The notes: generated from the sequence alone by a model not told the origin. 64,000 bases of DNA from Pseudomonas baetica (GCF_002813455.1 NZ_PHHE01000001.1:6665001-6729000); one strand, 5' to 3'; counted from the first letter of the stretch, positions 37,286 to 47,057 are shown. Made by a program: numbers and translations.

Positions 37286-40200
37286 ATGGGTGCAGTTAAA
37301 AGAAATAAAGTCTTCCAGTGGTCAACGATGGCCCTCGCCGAGTGGCAGAAAAAATCCGAGGCCGATTCCGCTGAGCGGCGCTTGGTTCTCGCCAGGCTGG
37401 AGGAGGCGTTAGATAATTATTCCGAAGATCAAGTCATCAGTTGGTTTGAACACCAAGTGGTGTTGCAGGAGGGGTCTTCGCTTTACGAAATGTATAACCC
37501 TGGCAGGCTCCTGCTGCTGCAGTTGCTCAGTACCAGCCCGGTATCCAGCGCCATCTCACAGTTGCGGGCGAGCTACGATGTTATCTGTGTAAAACCTGAT
37601 GGAAAATTGCATTCGCTGTCGGACTCGGATTGGGTGAATGTGCTTTCGGACGATTACTTTCAATTCAATGAGTCAACGCATACCGAGGTGAAACTGATTT
37701 CGGAGATAGCCCGGGTAGCCGGTGGTTATATATGGCCTGATCTCGATATAACGCTTGATCAATGGTTTGCGTTTCATGGGATCACCGCTCCCATGAACAC
37801 AGCAAAGCTGAGGCAGTTTATCGAGTTGTTCAAGTTCGATCCTCAGGTCAACGAGCCGGGCAACTACTGGGAGCACTTCGAAGCGGATGATCAGACGTCA
37901 GTCACGTTGGCCGATGAACAGTTTTCGGCCGTTCGCAACGCGACGACCAAACTCATTGGTGGCAAAAGTCTGCTGACAGTCCTGCATAACTTCACCTCGG
38001 GTTCTGCGATATCCCATGTACATGCAGCGCAGCGGATCACCGATTTTGTCAACTCAGAGAAGGCCCGGGCCCTCGCCATGAGTTATCTGAATGAACTGGG
38101 CTGGTTTGGCGCAGGTAAAGGTGAGGCGGTCTCGGATAACATCCTTCGGCAATTGCTGGTGACGGCGATCCTTCTTGATTTACATCCGTCGATTGAGCGC
38201 TTATCGCGGCGCAAGAACGTGTTCGGTCTTGAGTTGTATGCGCCGGGTAGCGTCGATTGTCATGCATCGGTTGTACGTGAGGAAGTGACGGCGTTTCTGC
38301 GGGCCAAGCTAAAAGTGGATGCCGATCTCGCGCCCCTGGCAACCCACTTGGTACTGGCGCGCGTTGCGCCGGAGTTCTTGGTCAAAGAAGTCCCGGCGTC
38401 GATCAACGTGGGGTCGATTGCCTGGATCAATTTTTGCCGCGCCGTCGCGTTGGTGGAGGCGACAAAAGCCGGTGCATCGCGCGTCCTGACCTACTCGCAG
38501 ATCATGGATTATGCTGATCTGGAACCCATCAGTGATGCGCAGAAACATTTGCGCGATCTGGCGATGATTGACCCGATCATCGACTGGGCGCTGATTAATC
38601 GGGTGATCACTCGTGGCGAGCTTGAGCAGAAGGAGGAAGCCAGCACCCGACGTGCGATCGAAGCGTTCGAGCAGCACTCGGAGGCATTTGTCCAGATAGC
38701 CCGGGCTTTTTCGACAGCGTTACCCAGCAGGGCGAACATTGCCCGTGCCGCATTGAAAGTCGCCGCGCCGGGCTGCGACTCGCTGGATGAAAGAGCCCTC
38801 TCAGAGCAAGGTGGGCAGCGGGTCATGTCGATGGTCGATCTGCATCAGACGGGCGATATGGTCACTGGCAAATGGGACAGACGCACCTTACGCCTGCCTT
38901 CTAAGCAACCGATCAATTACAACCCTTCGGGTATCAGTCTCTACAAACGCTATCCCCAATTACTCAAGCTCACATCCTGTGAAGAGGAGATGGATCGGCA
39001 GATGGCTGTCTATCTGAAAGACCTCAACGGGGCCATGTTGTCGAGCGTAAAACTGGCGCTGGCGATGATGCCCGAGGAGGATTTGCGCGTATTCATGAGT
39101 GAGCGGATAAACTTTTTCACGGTGCGTGAATCAGCGATTTATAAGGCCGAACTGCCTCTCAGCGGTCCTCTTGGTTTAACGGTTGATAAAGAAACACAAC
39201 AATCCAGAGATGCTGCCTCGGGGCGGTTTGGCCTTGTGATGTATGCGTCCTACAACAATACCTTCATCTGTTACGAGCTATTCACGTCTCGTGGGGAGTT
39301 CAGGAAAAACAAAGCGTTGGGTGACTGGATACTTCGCGAGCGGAAACTGGAACAACGTTCGAGGATGAACTGGCCGGCAGATCTGACAACCCAACTGACG
39401 GTAACTCACCCGCAAAACCTGCCGCTCAATGTGAAGTGTTATACCCATGCTGTTGCACCAGACCTGAAGGTCACCAACAGCATGGCCTTCATCGATAGGT
39501 TTGGTGCGCTGGAGGCCCCTGAAACACCTGCAAATCCCAAGCAAGGTTTTTATCAGCGGTTCAATGACCCGAGTATCGCGCGTATCGCCGAGTTCCTCGT
39601 CAACAACCGACCGTTCTTAAACGCTCAGGAACTCAGAACGCTGGTTCGCATACCTACGCCCCTTGAGGAATCCCTGGTGGAGGGCGAGCGATTGCTCACC
39701 TATTTCATCGACTTGGTGGTGCCGTTCAAGAAATGCATCGAGGACATTGCGTCCGGCGAGCGTGACAAAGTGATCGATGGGATCTATGGCTGTTTGATGG
39801 ACGGTATCGGTCTGGTAGGAACGGTGGCAGGAGCAGGCTCGAAGGCGTTGAGCATTTCAGCCAAGGCCATTTCCACAACTTCAAAAGCAGCGCGTTTAAC
39901 AAAACTGGCTTTCACTTCAGCGATTTCTCTTTTCAATCCGTTAGACGGCGTGCCGTCGGGCATTCAGTCGGGTTCAAAACTCGTCTACAAGGGCATGCTG
40001 CGCTTCAACGCCCATACGCACGAACTTCTCGCCCAGGCAAACAAACAGTTGCACAAGCTCAGTGGTCGCCGGCAATCCTGGGACTTGATCGAAAACGCCG
40101 GCAGCACGCATTTGGGGCTCGGCAGCTGGCGACCGCGCGGCGCCGCGAGCGACGCCGTTGCGGTTTTGGCCGCGCGCAGTGATAACAAATGGTACGCCTT

Positions 40201-41035
40201 GAATCGGCGCGGTAACCTGTGGGGCAAGCCACTGGATGGCTTTTCCTATAGCGCCCCCCTGCAAGTGCCTTACTCGCCGAAAACCCTGCCGGAAAGCTAC
40301 ACGCGAAGATTCATCGAGAAGAGTCTGCCCCGGGCTCGAGCGAAAATTGACAACGCCATTGACGCTTTTGCTCGACATGACTTCAAACGCGATTGCAGTC
40401 AGGTGATGACGACGTTATTCGGCGATACCTCCTCGGTTGCCACTGACCGTCTGGTGAATTATCTGCGCTTGATCCGTTTCGATTTTGCAGGATTTTCCCT
40501 GAGTAACATCGCGCTTGATGCCATCAAGGAACACAACACGCTCGCGGCGTTTGATGTGGACAGTTACAACCGCTGGAAAAACACGGGTGCCCGCAACGGG
40601 GCCGAGATTGCGTTTGTTGAAATCTATACAAAAAACCTCAACAAACACTTTGTCAGTCTGGGTTTCAACCACGATGTGGTGGCCGACGATCTGATCCACG
40701 AACTGTTCCACGCCAGCGCGCAAACCGACGATGTCGGCTATGCCACCGACGCAGAGATCGGCGGTGCAAACGGGCAACGACTGGATGTCACGCCATTGTT
40801 GAATATTGCATTGGGTTGCCTGCCGCTGTCAGAGGACGGGCCTGCCTGTCATGCACCGTCCAAAGCCTTTGCAAACGCTGATTCCCTGGCGGTGGCGACT
40901 TCGCTGCTGAGTCAGCTTTGCACCGATAAAGCCACCTATGACCGCAACATGGCGACCATCAGCGCAGCACTCCAGGCCAGGGGTGGCAAGGCCATTGCCC
41001 AGCCGGTAGTCATTACATTGAACAAACCGCAATGA
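37286..41035 (+). CDS. Large toxin-like protein with C-terminal HExxH site
   Basis: A 1249-aa protein with no signal peptide. Residues 1-820 are mainly helical; a hydrophobic Gly/Ala-rich stretch (CLMDGIGLVGTVAGAGSKAL) lies near 833-860, the LARSDNKWYALNRRGNLWGKP-like beta region near 960-985, and a C-terminal domain contains H1138-E-L-F-H1142 (VVADDLIHELFHASAQTDDV), the zinc-binding signature of metallopeptidases, followed by TDAEIGGANGQRLDVTPLLN. The overall layout recalls the large dermonecrotic-toxin-like proteins of Pseudomonas, but I cannot confirm that family. Codon use and AT content at the 5' end differ from neighbours. No secretion genes are adjacent. Probable secreted or injected toxin with protease activity; inferred. 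Confidence 0.6.
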   Translation: MGAVKRNKVFQWSTMALAEWQKKSEADSAERRLVLARLEEALDNYSEDQVISWFEHQVVLQEGSSLYEMYNPGRLLLLQLLSTSPVSSAISQLRASYDVICVKPDGKLHSLSDSDWVNVLSDDYFQFNESTHTEVKLISEIARVAGGYIWPDLDITLDQWFAFHGITAPMNTAKLRQFIELFKFDPQVNEPGNYWEHFEADDQTSVTLADEQFSAVRNATTKLIGGKSLLTVLHNFTSGSAISHVHAAQRITDFVNSEKARALAMSYLNELGWFGAGKGEAVSDNILRQLLVTAILLDLHPSIERLSRRKNVFGLELYAPGSVDCHASVVREEVTAFLRAKLKVDADLAPLATHLVLARVAPEFLVKEVPASINVGSIAWINFCRAVALVEATKAGASRVLTYSQIMDYADLEPISDAQKHLRDLAMIDPIIDWALINRVITRGELEQKEEASTRRAIEAFEQHSEAFVQIARAFSTALPSRANIARAALKVAAPGCDSLDERALSEQGGQRVMSMVDLHQTGDMVTGKWDRRTLRLPSKQPINYNPSGISLYKRYPQLLKLTSCEEEMDRQMAVYLKDLNGAMLSSVKLALAMMPEEDLRVFMSERINFFTVRESAIYKAELPLSGPLGLTVDKETQQSRDAASGRFGLVMYASYNNTFICYELFTSRGEFRKNKALGDWILRERKLEQRSRMNWPADLTTQLTVTHPQNLPLNVKCYTHAVAPDLKVTNSMAFIDRFGALEAPETPANPKQGFYQRFNDPSIARIAEFLVNNRPFLNAQELRTLVRIPTPLEESLVEGERLLTYFIDLVVPFKKCIEDIASGERDKVIDGIYGCLMDGIGLVGTVAGAGSKALSISAKAISTTSKAARLTKLAFTSAISLFNPLDGVPSGIQSGSKLVYKGMLRFNAHTHELLAQANKQLHKLSGRRQSWDLIENAGSTHLGLGSWRPRGAASDAVAVLAARSDNKWYALNRRGNLWGKPLDGFSYSAPLQVPYSPKTLPESYTRRFIEKSLPRARAKIDNAIDAFARHDFKRDCSQVMTTLFGDTSSVATDRLVNYLRLIRFDFAGFSLSNIALDAIKEHNTLAAFDVDSYNRWKNTGARNGAEIAFVEIYTKNLNKHFVSLGFNHDVVADDLIHELFHASAQTDDVGYATDAEIGGANGQRLDVTPLLNIALGCLPLSEDGPACHAPSKAFANADSLAVATSLLSQLCTDKATYDRNMATISAALQARGGKAIAQPVVITLNKPQ

Positions 41036-41073
41036 TTGTGCCGGCCTGCGGCTGACTCAATACCACTGCTGGC

Positions 41074-43029
41074 TCAAACCCTCAGCTCCGGCCGATCCCG
41101 AAACTGCTCCAGCGCTTCGGGATTGGCCAGCGCATCGGTATTCTTCACGGCTTGCCCGTGCACCACGTTTCTCACCGCAAGCTCCACCACCTTGCCACTG
41201 ATGGTGCGCGGGATGTCGGTCACCGCGAGGATTTTCGCCGGCACATGCCGTGGCGTGGTGTTGGCGCGAACGACCTGACGGATCAGCTGTTGCAACGCTT
41301 CGTCCAGCTCGGTGCCATCCTTCAGACGTACGAACAACACCACGCGCACGTCATCCTGCCAGTGCTGCCCGATCGCCACGCTGTCGAGCACTTGCGGGAC
41401 CTTCTCGACCTGACGATATATTTCTGCCGTGCCAATGCGCACACCGCCGGGGTTGAGGACGGCATCCGAGCGGCCGTGAATCAGCATCGCGCCGTGAGGC
41501 AGTTGTTCGGCGTAATCGCCTTGCGCCCATACGCCAGGAAACAGGCTGAAATAGGACTGGCGCAGGCGGCTGCCGTCGGGGTCGTTCCATAAGCCAATCG
41601 GTATGGCCGGGAAATGCCGGGTACACACCAGTTCACCTTTTTCACCGACCACTGGCTGGCCGGCGTCATTCCACACCTCAACCGCCATGCCCAGGCTTTT
41701 ACCCATGATTTCGCCGCGCCGTACCGGCAGCAGCGGATTGCCATTGACGAAACACGAGACGATATCGGTGCCACCGGACATCGAGGCCAGGCACACATCC
41801 GTTTTGACGTCGCGATAGACGAAGTCGTAGCTTTGCGGCGACAACGCCGAGCCGGTACACAGCAGGGTTTTCAGGCTGCGCAGATCATGGCTGTCGCGAG
41901 GTTTGACGCCACTGCTTTCCAGTGTCGCGAGGAATTTGGGGCTGGTGCCGAACACACTGATGCGTTCATCGTCGATCAAATCGAGCAAACGTTCGTTGCC
42001 GGGGTGAAACGGCGAGCCGTCGTACAGCACCACGGCACTGCCGACGGCGAGCGCCGAGACCAGCCAGTTCCACATCATCCAGCCGCACGTCGTGTAATAG
42101 AACAGGCGGTCGCCGGGGCCGAGATCGACGTGCAAGCCGTGTTCCTTGACGTGCTGCAGCAGCACGCCGCCGGTGCTGTGCACGATGCACTTCGGCACCC
42201 CCGTGGTACCGCTGGAATACAGCACGTACAACGGATGATTGAACGGCACCGGGACGAAGCGCGGCTCATCGCCGGGCTGATAAAAATCACTCCACAGCGT
42301 CACATCGGCTGGCGTCCGGTAATCCTCGGCACGCGCCTCTTCGCGTGCGTAGGGCACGATGATCAACTGTTGCAGCGACGGCAGTTGCGCAAGGATTTCG
42401 TTGAGTTTGGCGGTCTGGTCGAGCGCCTTGCCTGCATAGCGATAGCCGGCGCAGGTGATCAACACTTTCGGTTCGATCTGACCGAAGCGATCGATCACCC
42501 CATGGGTACCGAAATCGGGTGAAGAGCACGACCAGATTGCACCCAGGCTGGTGGTCGCAAGCATCGCCACCAGGGTTTGCCAGGTGTTGGGCATGCACGC
42601 CGCCACCCGGTCGCCGAGTCCGATGCCGGCGGCTTGCAGACTGGTCTGAAAGCCGGCGACCTGATGCGCCAGTTCGGCCCACGTCAGTTGCTCGCGCTGA
42701 CCGTTTTCCGCGACCGCGATGACAGCAACGGCATCGTCGCGGCGGCGCAGCAGATGTTCAGCGAAATTCAGGGTCGCGCCGGGAAACCATTCGGCACTGG
42801 GCATCTGTTGGCCTTCGCGCAGTACCGCGTCGGGCGGGCTATGAAAGCGGATATCGAAGAAATCGACGATAGCCTGCCAGAACGCTTCACGCTGCTCGAC
42901 GCTCCACTGGTGCAGGGCAGGGTAGCCGTCAAGGTTCAGCGAATGACGCTGATTGATGAAGTGCCGGAACACGTCCATGCGCGAGTGGGCGATACGGTGG
43001 GCGTCGGGTTGCCAGAGGGCGTCGGACAT
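41074..43029 (-). CDS. Acetoacetyl-CoA synthetase
   Basis: A 651-aa ANL-superfamily ligase that activates acetoacetate with ATP and CoA. The AMP-binding motif is LYVLYSSGTTGVPKCIVHST, followed by TTCGWMMWNWLVSALAVGSA, SGGTDIVSCFVNGNP and HGRSDAVLNPGGVRIGTAEI; the C-terminal RTISGKVVELAVRNVV has the catalytic lysine. The N-terminal ACAS block (YPALHQWSVEQREAFWQAIV) fits acetoacetyl-CoA synthetase. The ATG at 43029 is preceded by AGAGG. It completes the path 3-hydroxybutyrate to acetoacetate to acetoacetyl-CoA with the next gene. Confidence 0.93.
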   Translation of the reverse strand: MSDALWQPDAHRIAHSRMDVFRHFINQRHSLNLDGYPALHQWSVEQREAFWQAIVDFFDIRFHSPPDAVLREGQQMPSAEWFPGATLNFAEHLLRRRDDAVAVIAVAENGQREQLTWAELAHQVAGFQTSLQAAGIGLGDRVAACMPNTWQTLVAMLATTSLGAIWSCSSPDFGTHGVIDRFGQIEPKVLITCAGYRYAGKALDQTAKLNEILAQLPSLQQLIIVPYAREEARAEDYRTPADVTLWSDFYQPGDEPRFVPVPFNHPLYVLYSSGTTGVPKCIVHSTGGVLLQHVKEHGLHVDLGPGDRLFYYTTCGWMMWNWLVSALAVGSAVVLYDGSPFHPGNERLLDLIDDERISVFGTSPKFLATLESSGVKPRDSHDLRSLKTLLCTGSALSPQSYDFVYRDVKTDVCLASMSGGTDIVSCFVNGNPLLPVRRGEIMGKSLGMAVEVWNDAGQPVVGEKGELVCTRHFPAIPIGLWNDPDGSRLRQSYFSLFPGVWAQGDYAEQLPHGAMLIHGRSDAVLNPGGVRIGTAEIYRQVEKVPQVLDSVAIGQHWQDDVRVVLFVRLKDGTELDEALQQLIRQVVRANTTPRHVPAKILAVTDIPRTISGKVVELAVRNVVHGQAVKNTDALANPEALEQFRDRPELRV

Positions 43030-43081
43030 TGCTTGCCTCTTGTTATCTGATTCGTACACACAAGCCAGGGTAGTCATCCCT

Positions 43082-43173
43082 TGTAGGAGTGAGCCTGCTC
43101 GCGATAGCGCTGTACCAGCCAACATCAAGATTGAATGTCAGTCCGCCATCGCGAGCAGGTTCACGCCTACAGG
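43082..43173. repeat. REPIN, divergent variant
   Basis: TGTAGGAGTGAGCCTGCTCG (from 43083) and the inverted CATCGCGAGCAGGTTCACGC (from 43147) between the synthetase and dehydrogenase genes. It starts TAGGAG rather than GGGAGC, so it is a degenerate copy. Confidence 0.8.
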
Positions 43174-43182
43174 GATCGCAGG

Positions 43183-43956
43183 TTATTGCGCCAACCATCC
43201 GCCATCAATATTCCACGCCGCGCCACGTACCTGGCTGCCGGCTTCGCTGCACAGAAACAGCACCAGTTCGCCCAGATGCTGCGGCGTGACGAATTCCAGC
43301 GAAGGCTGTTTCTCCGCCAGCAGATCATGCTGCGCCTGCTGCGGATCAACCCCCGTGGCGGCGCGGTCATCGATCTGCTTTTGCACCAGCGGCGTCAACA
43401 CCCAACCGGGGCAAATGGCGTTGCAGGTGACATTGCTGGTGGCGGTTTCCAGGCCGACGACTTTGGTCAGGCCGATCACCCCGTGTTTGGCGGCAACGTA
43501 AGCCGCTTTACCGGTTGATCCGACCTGGCCATGCACGGACGCAATGTTGACGATGCGCCCCCAACCTTTGCTGCGCATGCCCGGCAGGCTCAGGCGCGTG
43601 CTGTGAAACACCGAAGACAGGTTGATGGCGATGATCGAATCCCAGCGCTCGACGGGGAATTCTTCCACGGCGGCGACATGTTGAATTCCGGCGTTGTTGA
43701 CCAGAATGTCGACGCCGCCGAACTCACGCTCGGCGTAGGCGATCATCTCGGCGATCTGCGCCGGGTCGCTGACATCGGCCGGGTGATGACCGACCTTGCC
43801 GCCAAACTGGCTGACCTCGGCAATCACTTTGGAGGCATCGCCGAAACCGTTGAGAATCAGGTTGGCGCCAGCCTTGGCCAGGCTCAGGGCGATACCCAGG
43901 CCGATGCCGCTGGTGGAGCCGGTAACCAGTGCGGTCTTGCCGGAAAGAGTGGTCAT
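43183..43956 (-). CDS. 3-Hydroxybutyrate dehydrogenase
   Basis: A 257-aa short-chain dehydrogenase that oxidises D-3-hydroxybutyrate to acetoacetate with NAD. The cofactor motif is TGSTSGIGLGIALSLA, the NNAG motif is VDILVNNAGIQHVAAVEEFP, and the catalytic Ser-Tyr-Lys lies in IASVHGQVGSTGKAAYVAAKHG. The region QKQIDDRAATGVDPQQAQHD and final WNIDGGWLAQ are typical of bacterial HBDH. ATG at 43956 is chosen over an upstream start. It lies 8 bp from the permease stop, in an operon. Confidence 0.95.
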   Translation of the reverse strand: MTTLSGKTALVTGSTSGIGLGIALSLAKAGANLILNGFGDASKVIAEVSQFGGKVGHHPADVSDPAQIAEMIAYAEREFGGVDILVNNAGIQHVAAVEEFPVERWDSIIAINLSSVFHSTRLSLPGMRSKGWGRIVNIASVHGQVGSTGKAAYVAAKHGVIGLTKVVGLETATSNVTCNAICPGWVLTPLVQKQIDDRAATGVDPQQAQHDLLAEKQPSLEFVTPQHLGELVLFLCSEAGSQVRGAAWNIDGGWLAQ

Positions 43957-43963
43957 CAATACC

Positions 43964-45355
43964 TCACACAATGCCAGTGGCGTAGAAAGTGCCGATCACG
44001 ACGAAAACCGCCAGGGTCTTGATCAGCGTAATACAGAAAATGTCTTTGTAGGCTTCACGGTGGGTCAGCCCGGTCACCGCCAGCAGGGTGATCACCGCGC
44101 CGTTGTGCGGCAGGGTGTCCATGCCGCCACTGGCCATCGCCGCCACCCGGTGCAGCACTTCCAGCGGAATGTTCGCTGCGTGCGCCGCACTGATGAATTG
44201 CTCGGACATCGCCGCCAGCGCAATGCTTATGCCGCCCGAAGCCGAGCCGGTGATACCGGCCAGCAACGTCACGGTGATCGCTTCATTGACCAATGGATTG
44301 GGGATTTGCTTGAGCCAGTCGGCCAGCACCAGAAAACCCGGCAACGAGGCGATCACCGCGCCGAAACCGTATTCGGACGCGGTGTTCATCGCCGCCAGCA
44401 ACGCACCGCTGACCGCGCTTTTGCTGCCCTCGGCGAGCTTGCTGCGGATCGCCTGAAAGCCGAACGCCAGCACCATCACAATCCCGACCAGCAATGCGGC
44501 CTGCACGGCCCAGATCGCCGTCAGTTTGGCGATTTCGGTGGTTACCGGTGTGGTCATGCCTGGCAGTGCGAGGCTGTGGGTCTTGCCGTACCACTGCGGA
44601 ATCCACTGAGTGAACAGCAGGTTCATGATGCCCACCGCCAGCAGTGGCGACAGGGCAATCCACGGGTTTGGCAGCTTGAGGTCTTCGGCGGTTTCCGGCT
44701 CGTTACGCAGTTCGGTGCCATAACCTTCACCGGCGCGCTGAGCCTTGTTGCGCTGACGCTGGAGGAACAGCATGCCGGCGCAGAACACGAAAATCGTGCC
44801 GATCACACCGAGCCATGGCGCGGCCCATGCGGTGGTATTGAAGAATGTACTGGGGATGATGTTCTGGATCTGCGGCGTGCCCGGCAGGGCGTCCATGGTG
44901 AACGAAAATGCGCCGAGGGCGATGGTCGCCGGAATCAGGCGCTTGGGAATGTTGCTCTGGCGAAACATCTCCGCCGCGAACGGATAAACCGCAAACACCA
45001 CGACAAACAGCGAGACGCCACCGTAGGTGAGCAGGGCGCAGACCAGCACGATCACCAGCATGGCCTGCTTTGTGCCTAACAGGCGAATGGCCGCTGCAAC
45101 GATTGAGCGCGAGAACCCAGAGAGTTCGATCAACTTGCCGAACACGGCACCGAGCAGGAACACCGGAAAATACAGTTTGATGAAACCGACCATTTTTTCC
45201 ATGAACACCCCGGTAAACGCGGGAGCGACAGCGGACGGGTCGGTCAACAGGACAGCGCCGAGGGCAGCGATCGGTGCAAACAGGATGACGCTGTAGCCAC
45301 GGTAGGCTGCCAGCATCAGCAGCGCGAGGGCTGCCAAGGCAATGATCACACTCAT
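43964..45355 (-). CDS. GntP-family permease, probably for 3-hydroxybutyrate
   Basis: A 463-aa transporter with about 12 hydrophobic helices, from AALALLMLAAYRGYSVILFA to LIKTLAVFVVIGTFYATGIV. GntP-type signatures include LPGTPQIQNIIPSTFF and MASGGMDTLPHNGAVITLLA. The pairing with hydroxybutyrate dehydrogenase and acetoacetyl-CoA synthetase indicates an uptake system for 3-hydroxybutyrate rather than gluconate. GGAGAG precedes the ATG at 45355, and a sigma-54 promoter lies about 60 bp upstream. First gene of the operon. Confidence 0.92.
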   Translation of the reverse strand: MSVIIALAALALLMLAAYRGYSVILFAPIAALGAVLLTDPSAVAPAFTGVFMEKMVGFIKLYFPVFLLGAVFGKLIELSGFSRSIVAAAIRLLGTKQAMLVIVLVCALLTYGGVSLFVVVFAVYPFAAEMFRQSNIPKRLIPATIALGAFSFTMDALPGTPQIQNIIPSTFFNTTAWAAPWLGVIGTIFVFCAGMLFLQRQRNKAQRAGEGYGTELRNEPETAEDLKLPNPWIALSPLLAVGIMNLLFTQWIPQWYGKTHSLALPGMTTPVTTEIAKLTAIWAVQAALLVGIVMVLAFGFQAIRSKLAEGSKSAVSGALLAAMNTASEYGFGAVIASLPGFLVLADWLKQIPNPLVNEAITVTLLAGITGSASGGISIALAAMSEQFISAAHAANIPLEVLHRVAAMASGGMDTLPHNGAVITLLAVTGLTHREAYKDIFCITLIKTLAVFVVIGTFYATGIV

Positions 45356-45413
45356 GGTGTGTCTCTCCAGGATTGTTATTTTTGTGGGTGAAACGGTTGT
45401 AGGCAAATCCGAT

Positions 45414-45429
45414 AGCGAGATGCGTGCCA
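45414..45429 (-). promoter_or_regulatory. Sigma-54 promoter of the hydroxybutyrate operon
   Basis: On the minus strand TGGCACGCATCTCGCT matches TGGCACG-N4-TTGCW with one mismatch and the exact GG/GC spacing. The expected start is near 45403, about 48 nt before the permease start. The neighbouring gene encodes a sigma-54 activator, making RpoN control very likely. Confidence 0.88.
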
Positions 45430-45520
45430 ACTCATTAACTATCTGAAATATATGAATATTTTGTTATTTTTAAGAAAAAGATCGAGGTGTCTGTCTCAAA
45501 TTGTGGATTTCTGTAGGCAA

Positions 45521-45602
45521 AAAAAGATCGCAGCCTGCGGCAGCTCCTACAGAGGGGATGCGAATTCCCATGTAGGAGCTGCCGCAGGCTGCGATCTTTT
45601 GA
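45521..45602. repeat. Second-type REPIN (GATCGCAGCCTGCGGCAGC)
   Basis: AAAAGATCGCAGCCTGCGGC (from 45525) and its inverted copy GCCGCAGGCTGCGATCTTTT (45581-45600) form a long near-perfect palindrome with a 24-bp spacer. The core differs from the other REPINs. The stem plus T-run could also end transcription of the activator gene upstream. Confidence 0.88.
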
Positions 45603-45641
45603 TCTTCAATGGGGCATCTACAAGGAGAGATTGATATCTCC

Positions 45642-47057
45642 TTATTGAGACTCAGCAATCCCCAGCGCCACCATTTTTTTGTACAGCGTCGACCGCCCGA
45701 GCCCCAACCGAGCCGCCGCCTCCGGCACCTTACCCGCGCATTGCGCAAGCGCAGCCTGAATCAACTGCCGGTCAAAACGTTCCCGCGCCTGAGCGAATGT
45801 TTCCTCGGCCAGCGCTTCAACCAGCGGCTGCGAAGTACGCTCCACCGGGGTAAATGTGCCAATAGCCGCGCGGATGTCATGCTCGGTCAGCATCAAGTCA
45901 TCACTGAGCAGCGCCGCCCGTTCCAGCACATTGCGCAACTCGCGAATATTGCCCGGCCAGGCATGCTGTCCCAGCAATGCCAACGCTTCACGGTGCAGTT
46001 CATGCTGACTGCGTAGCTCTTCAAGGATCGCTTCGCTGAGCGCGGGCAAATCGTCCAGGCGCTCACGCAGCGGCGGCACGTTGATCGGCAAGACATTGAG
46101 GCGGTAATACAGATCTGCGCGAAATTCGCCGCGTTTGATTGCCGCTTGCAGATCCGTCGACGTGGCGGCGATCACCCGCACATCGCTGTGAATCACTTCA
46201 TTGGAGCCCACGGGCTCGAACTCCTTTTCCTGCAAGACGCGCAGCAATTTGCTTTGCAGTGGCAGCGGCATGTCGCCAATTTCGTCGAGGAACAACGTGC
46301 CACCCTGAGCGATCTGCAGTTTGCCGGTGCGCCCCTTGCGATCAGCCCCGGTGAAGGCCCCCGGCGCCGTGCCGAAGAACTCGGCCTCCAGCAACGCCTC
46401 GGGAATCGCCGCGCTGTTGATGCTGACAAACGCCTTGTGCGCCCGCGGCGAGGCGCTGTGAATCGCTTGAGCGAGCAGCTCCTTGCCGGTACCGGTTTCA
46501 CCGAGCAGCAACACTGGCGAGTCAGCACTGGCGCTGCGCCGGGCGCGACGTTTGACTTCGAGGCTGGCGGCGCTGGTACCAATGAAGTGGGCAAAGTTGT
46601 ATTTGGTCTGGCGCGCCCGCAGCAGGGAGCGGGTCGAGGCCAACTCTTCCTGCATGCTCAGGTAGCGTTTGAGCATCGGCGACAAGGTTCGCAACTCGTC
46701 GAACAGGGCAAAGCCGATGGCACCGATCACGCTGCCGGCGTCGTCGTGGATCGGCAGGCGCATGACCACCAGCGGTTCTTTCGGTGTGTCCTGCATGTCG
46801 AGCAAAATCGGTCGCCCGGTGCGCACCACTTCACGCAACAGGCTGCCGGGGATCACGCTTTCACAGGGCTTGCCGATGGCCCCTTCGGCCGACGCCAGAC
46901 CAAAACGCCGGGCGTAACGCTCGTTCATCCAGACGATATTGGCGTCGCGATCAACAATCACCGTGCCTTCGCTGGACTGCTCGATGATCTCGAACAGCGA
47001 GCGGATCGCCAGGGTGCGGACTCGCTGGTAGTCCTTGAGGCTTTCGGTGGTGTTCAT
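45642..47057 (-). CDS. PAS-domain sigma-54 transcriptional activator
   Basis: A 471-aa enhancer-binding protein. An N-terminal PAS (residues 20-110; IIEQSSEGTVIVDRDANIVW) is followed by the AAA+ sigma-54 activation domain with Walker A LLGETGTGKELLAQ, the sigma-54-contact GAFTGA loop, Walker B GGTLFLDEIGD, and ENVLPINVPPLRER-type region, then a Fis-like helix-turn-helix (KVPEAAARLGLGRSTLYKKM). Its position next to the RpoN-type promoter of the ketone-body operon suggests that it activates that operon in response to hydroxybutyrate or a metabolite sensed by the PAS. All motifs are intact. Confidence 0.94.
   Translation of the reverse strand: MNTTESLKDYQRVRTLAIRSLFEIIEQSSEGTVIVDRDANIVWMNERYARRFGLASAEGAIGKPCESVIPGSLLREVVRTGRPILLDMQDTPKEPLVVMRLPIHDDAGSVIGAIGFALFDELRTLSPMLKRYLSMQEELASTRSLLRARQTKYNFAHFIGTSAASLEVKRRARRSASADSPVLLLGETGTGKELLAQAIHSASPRAHKAFVSINSAAIPEALLEAEFFGTAPGAFTGADRKGRTGKLQIAQGGTLFLDEIGDMPLPLQSKLLRVLQEKEFEPVGSNEVIHSDVRVIAATSTDLQAAIKRGEFRADLYYRLNVLPINVPPLRERLDDLPALSEAILEELRSQHELHREALALLGQHAWPGNIRELRNVLERAALLSDDLMLTEHDIRAAIGTFTPVERTSQPLVEALAEETFAQARERFDRQLIQAALAQCAGKVPEAAARLGLGRSTLYKKMVALGIAESQ

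Noticed and set aside
41614..42522. 302-residue + strand frame across acetoacetyl-CoA synthetase
   Set aside because: Antisense shadow of the AMP-binding domain.
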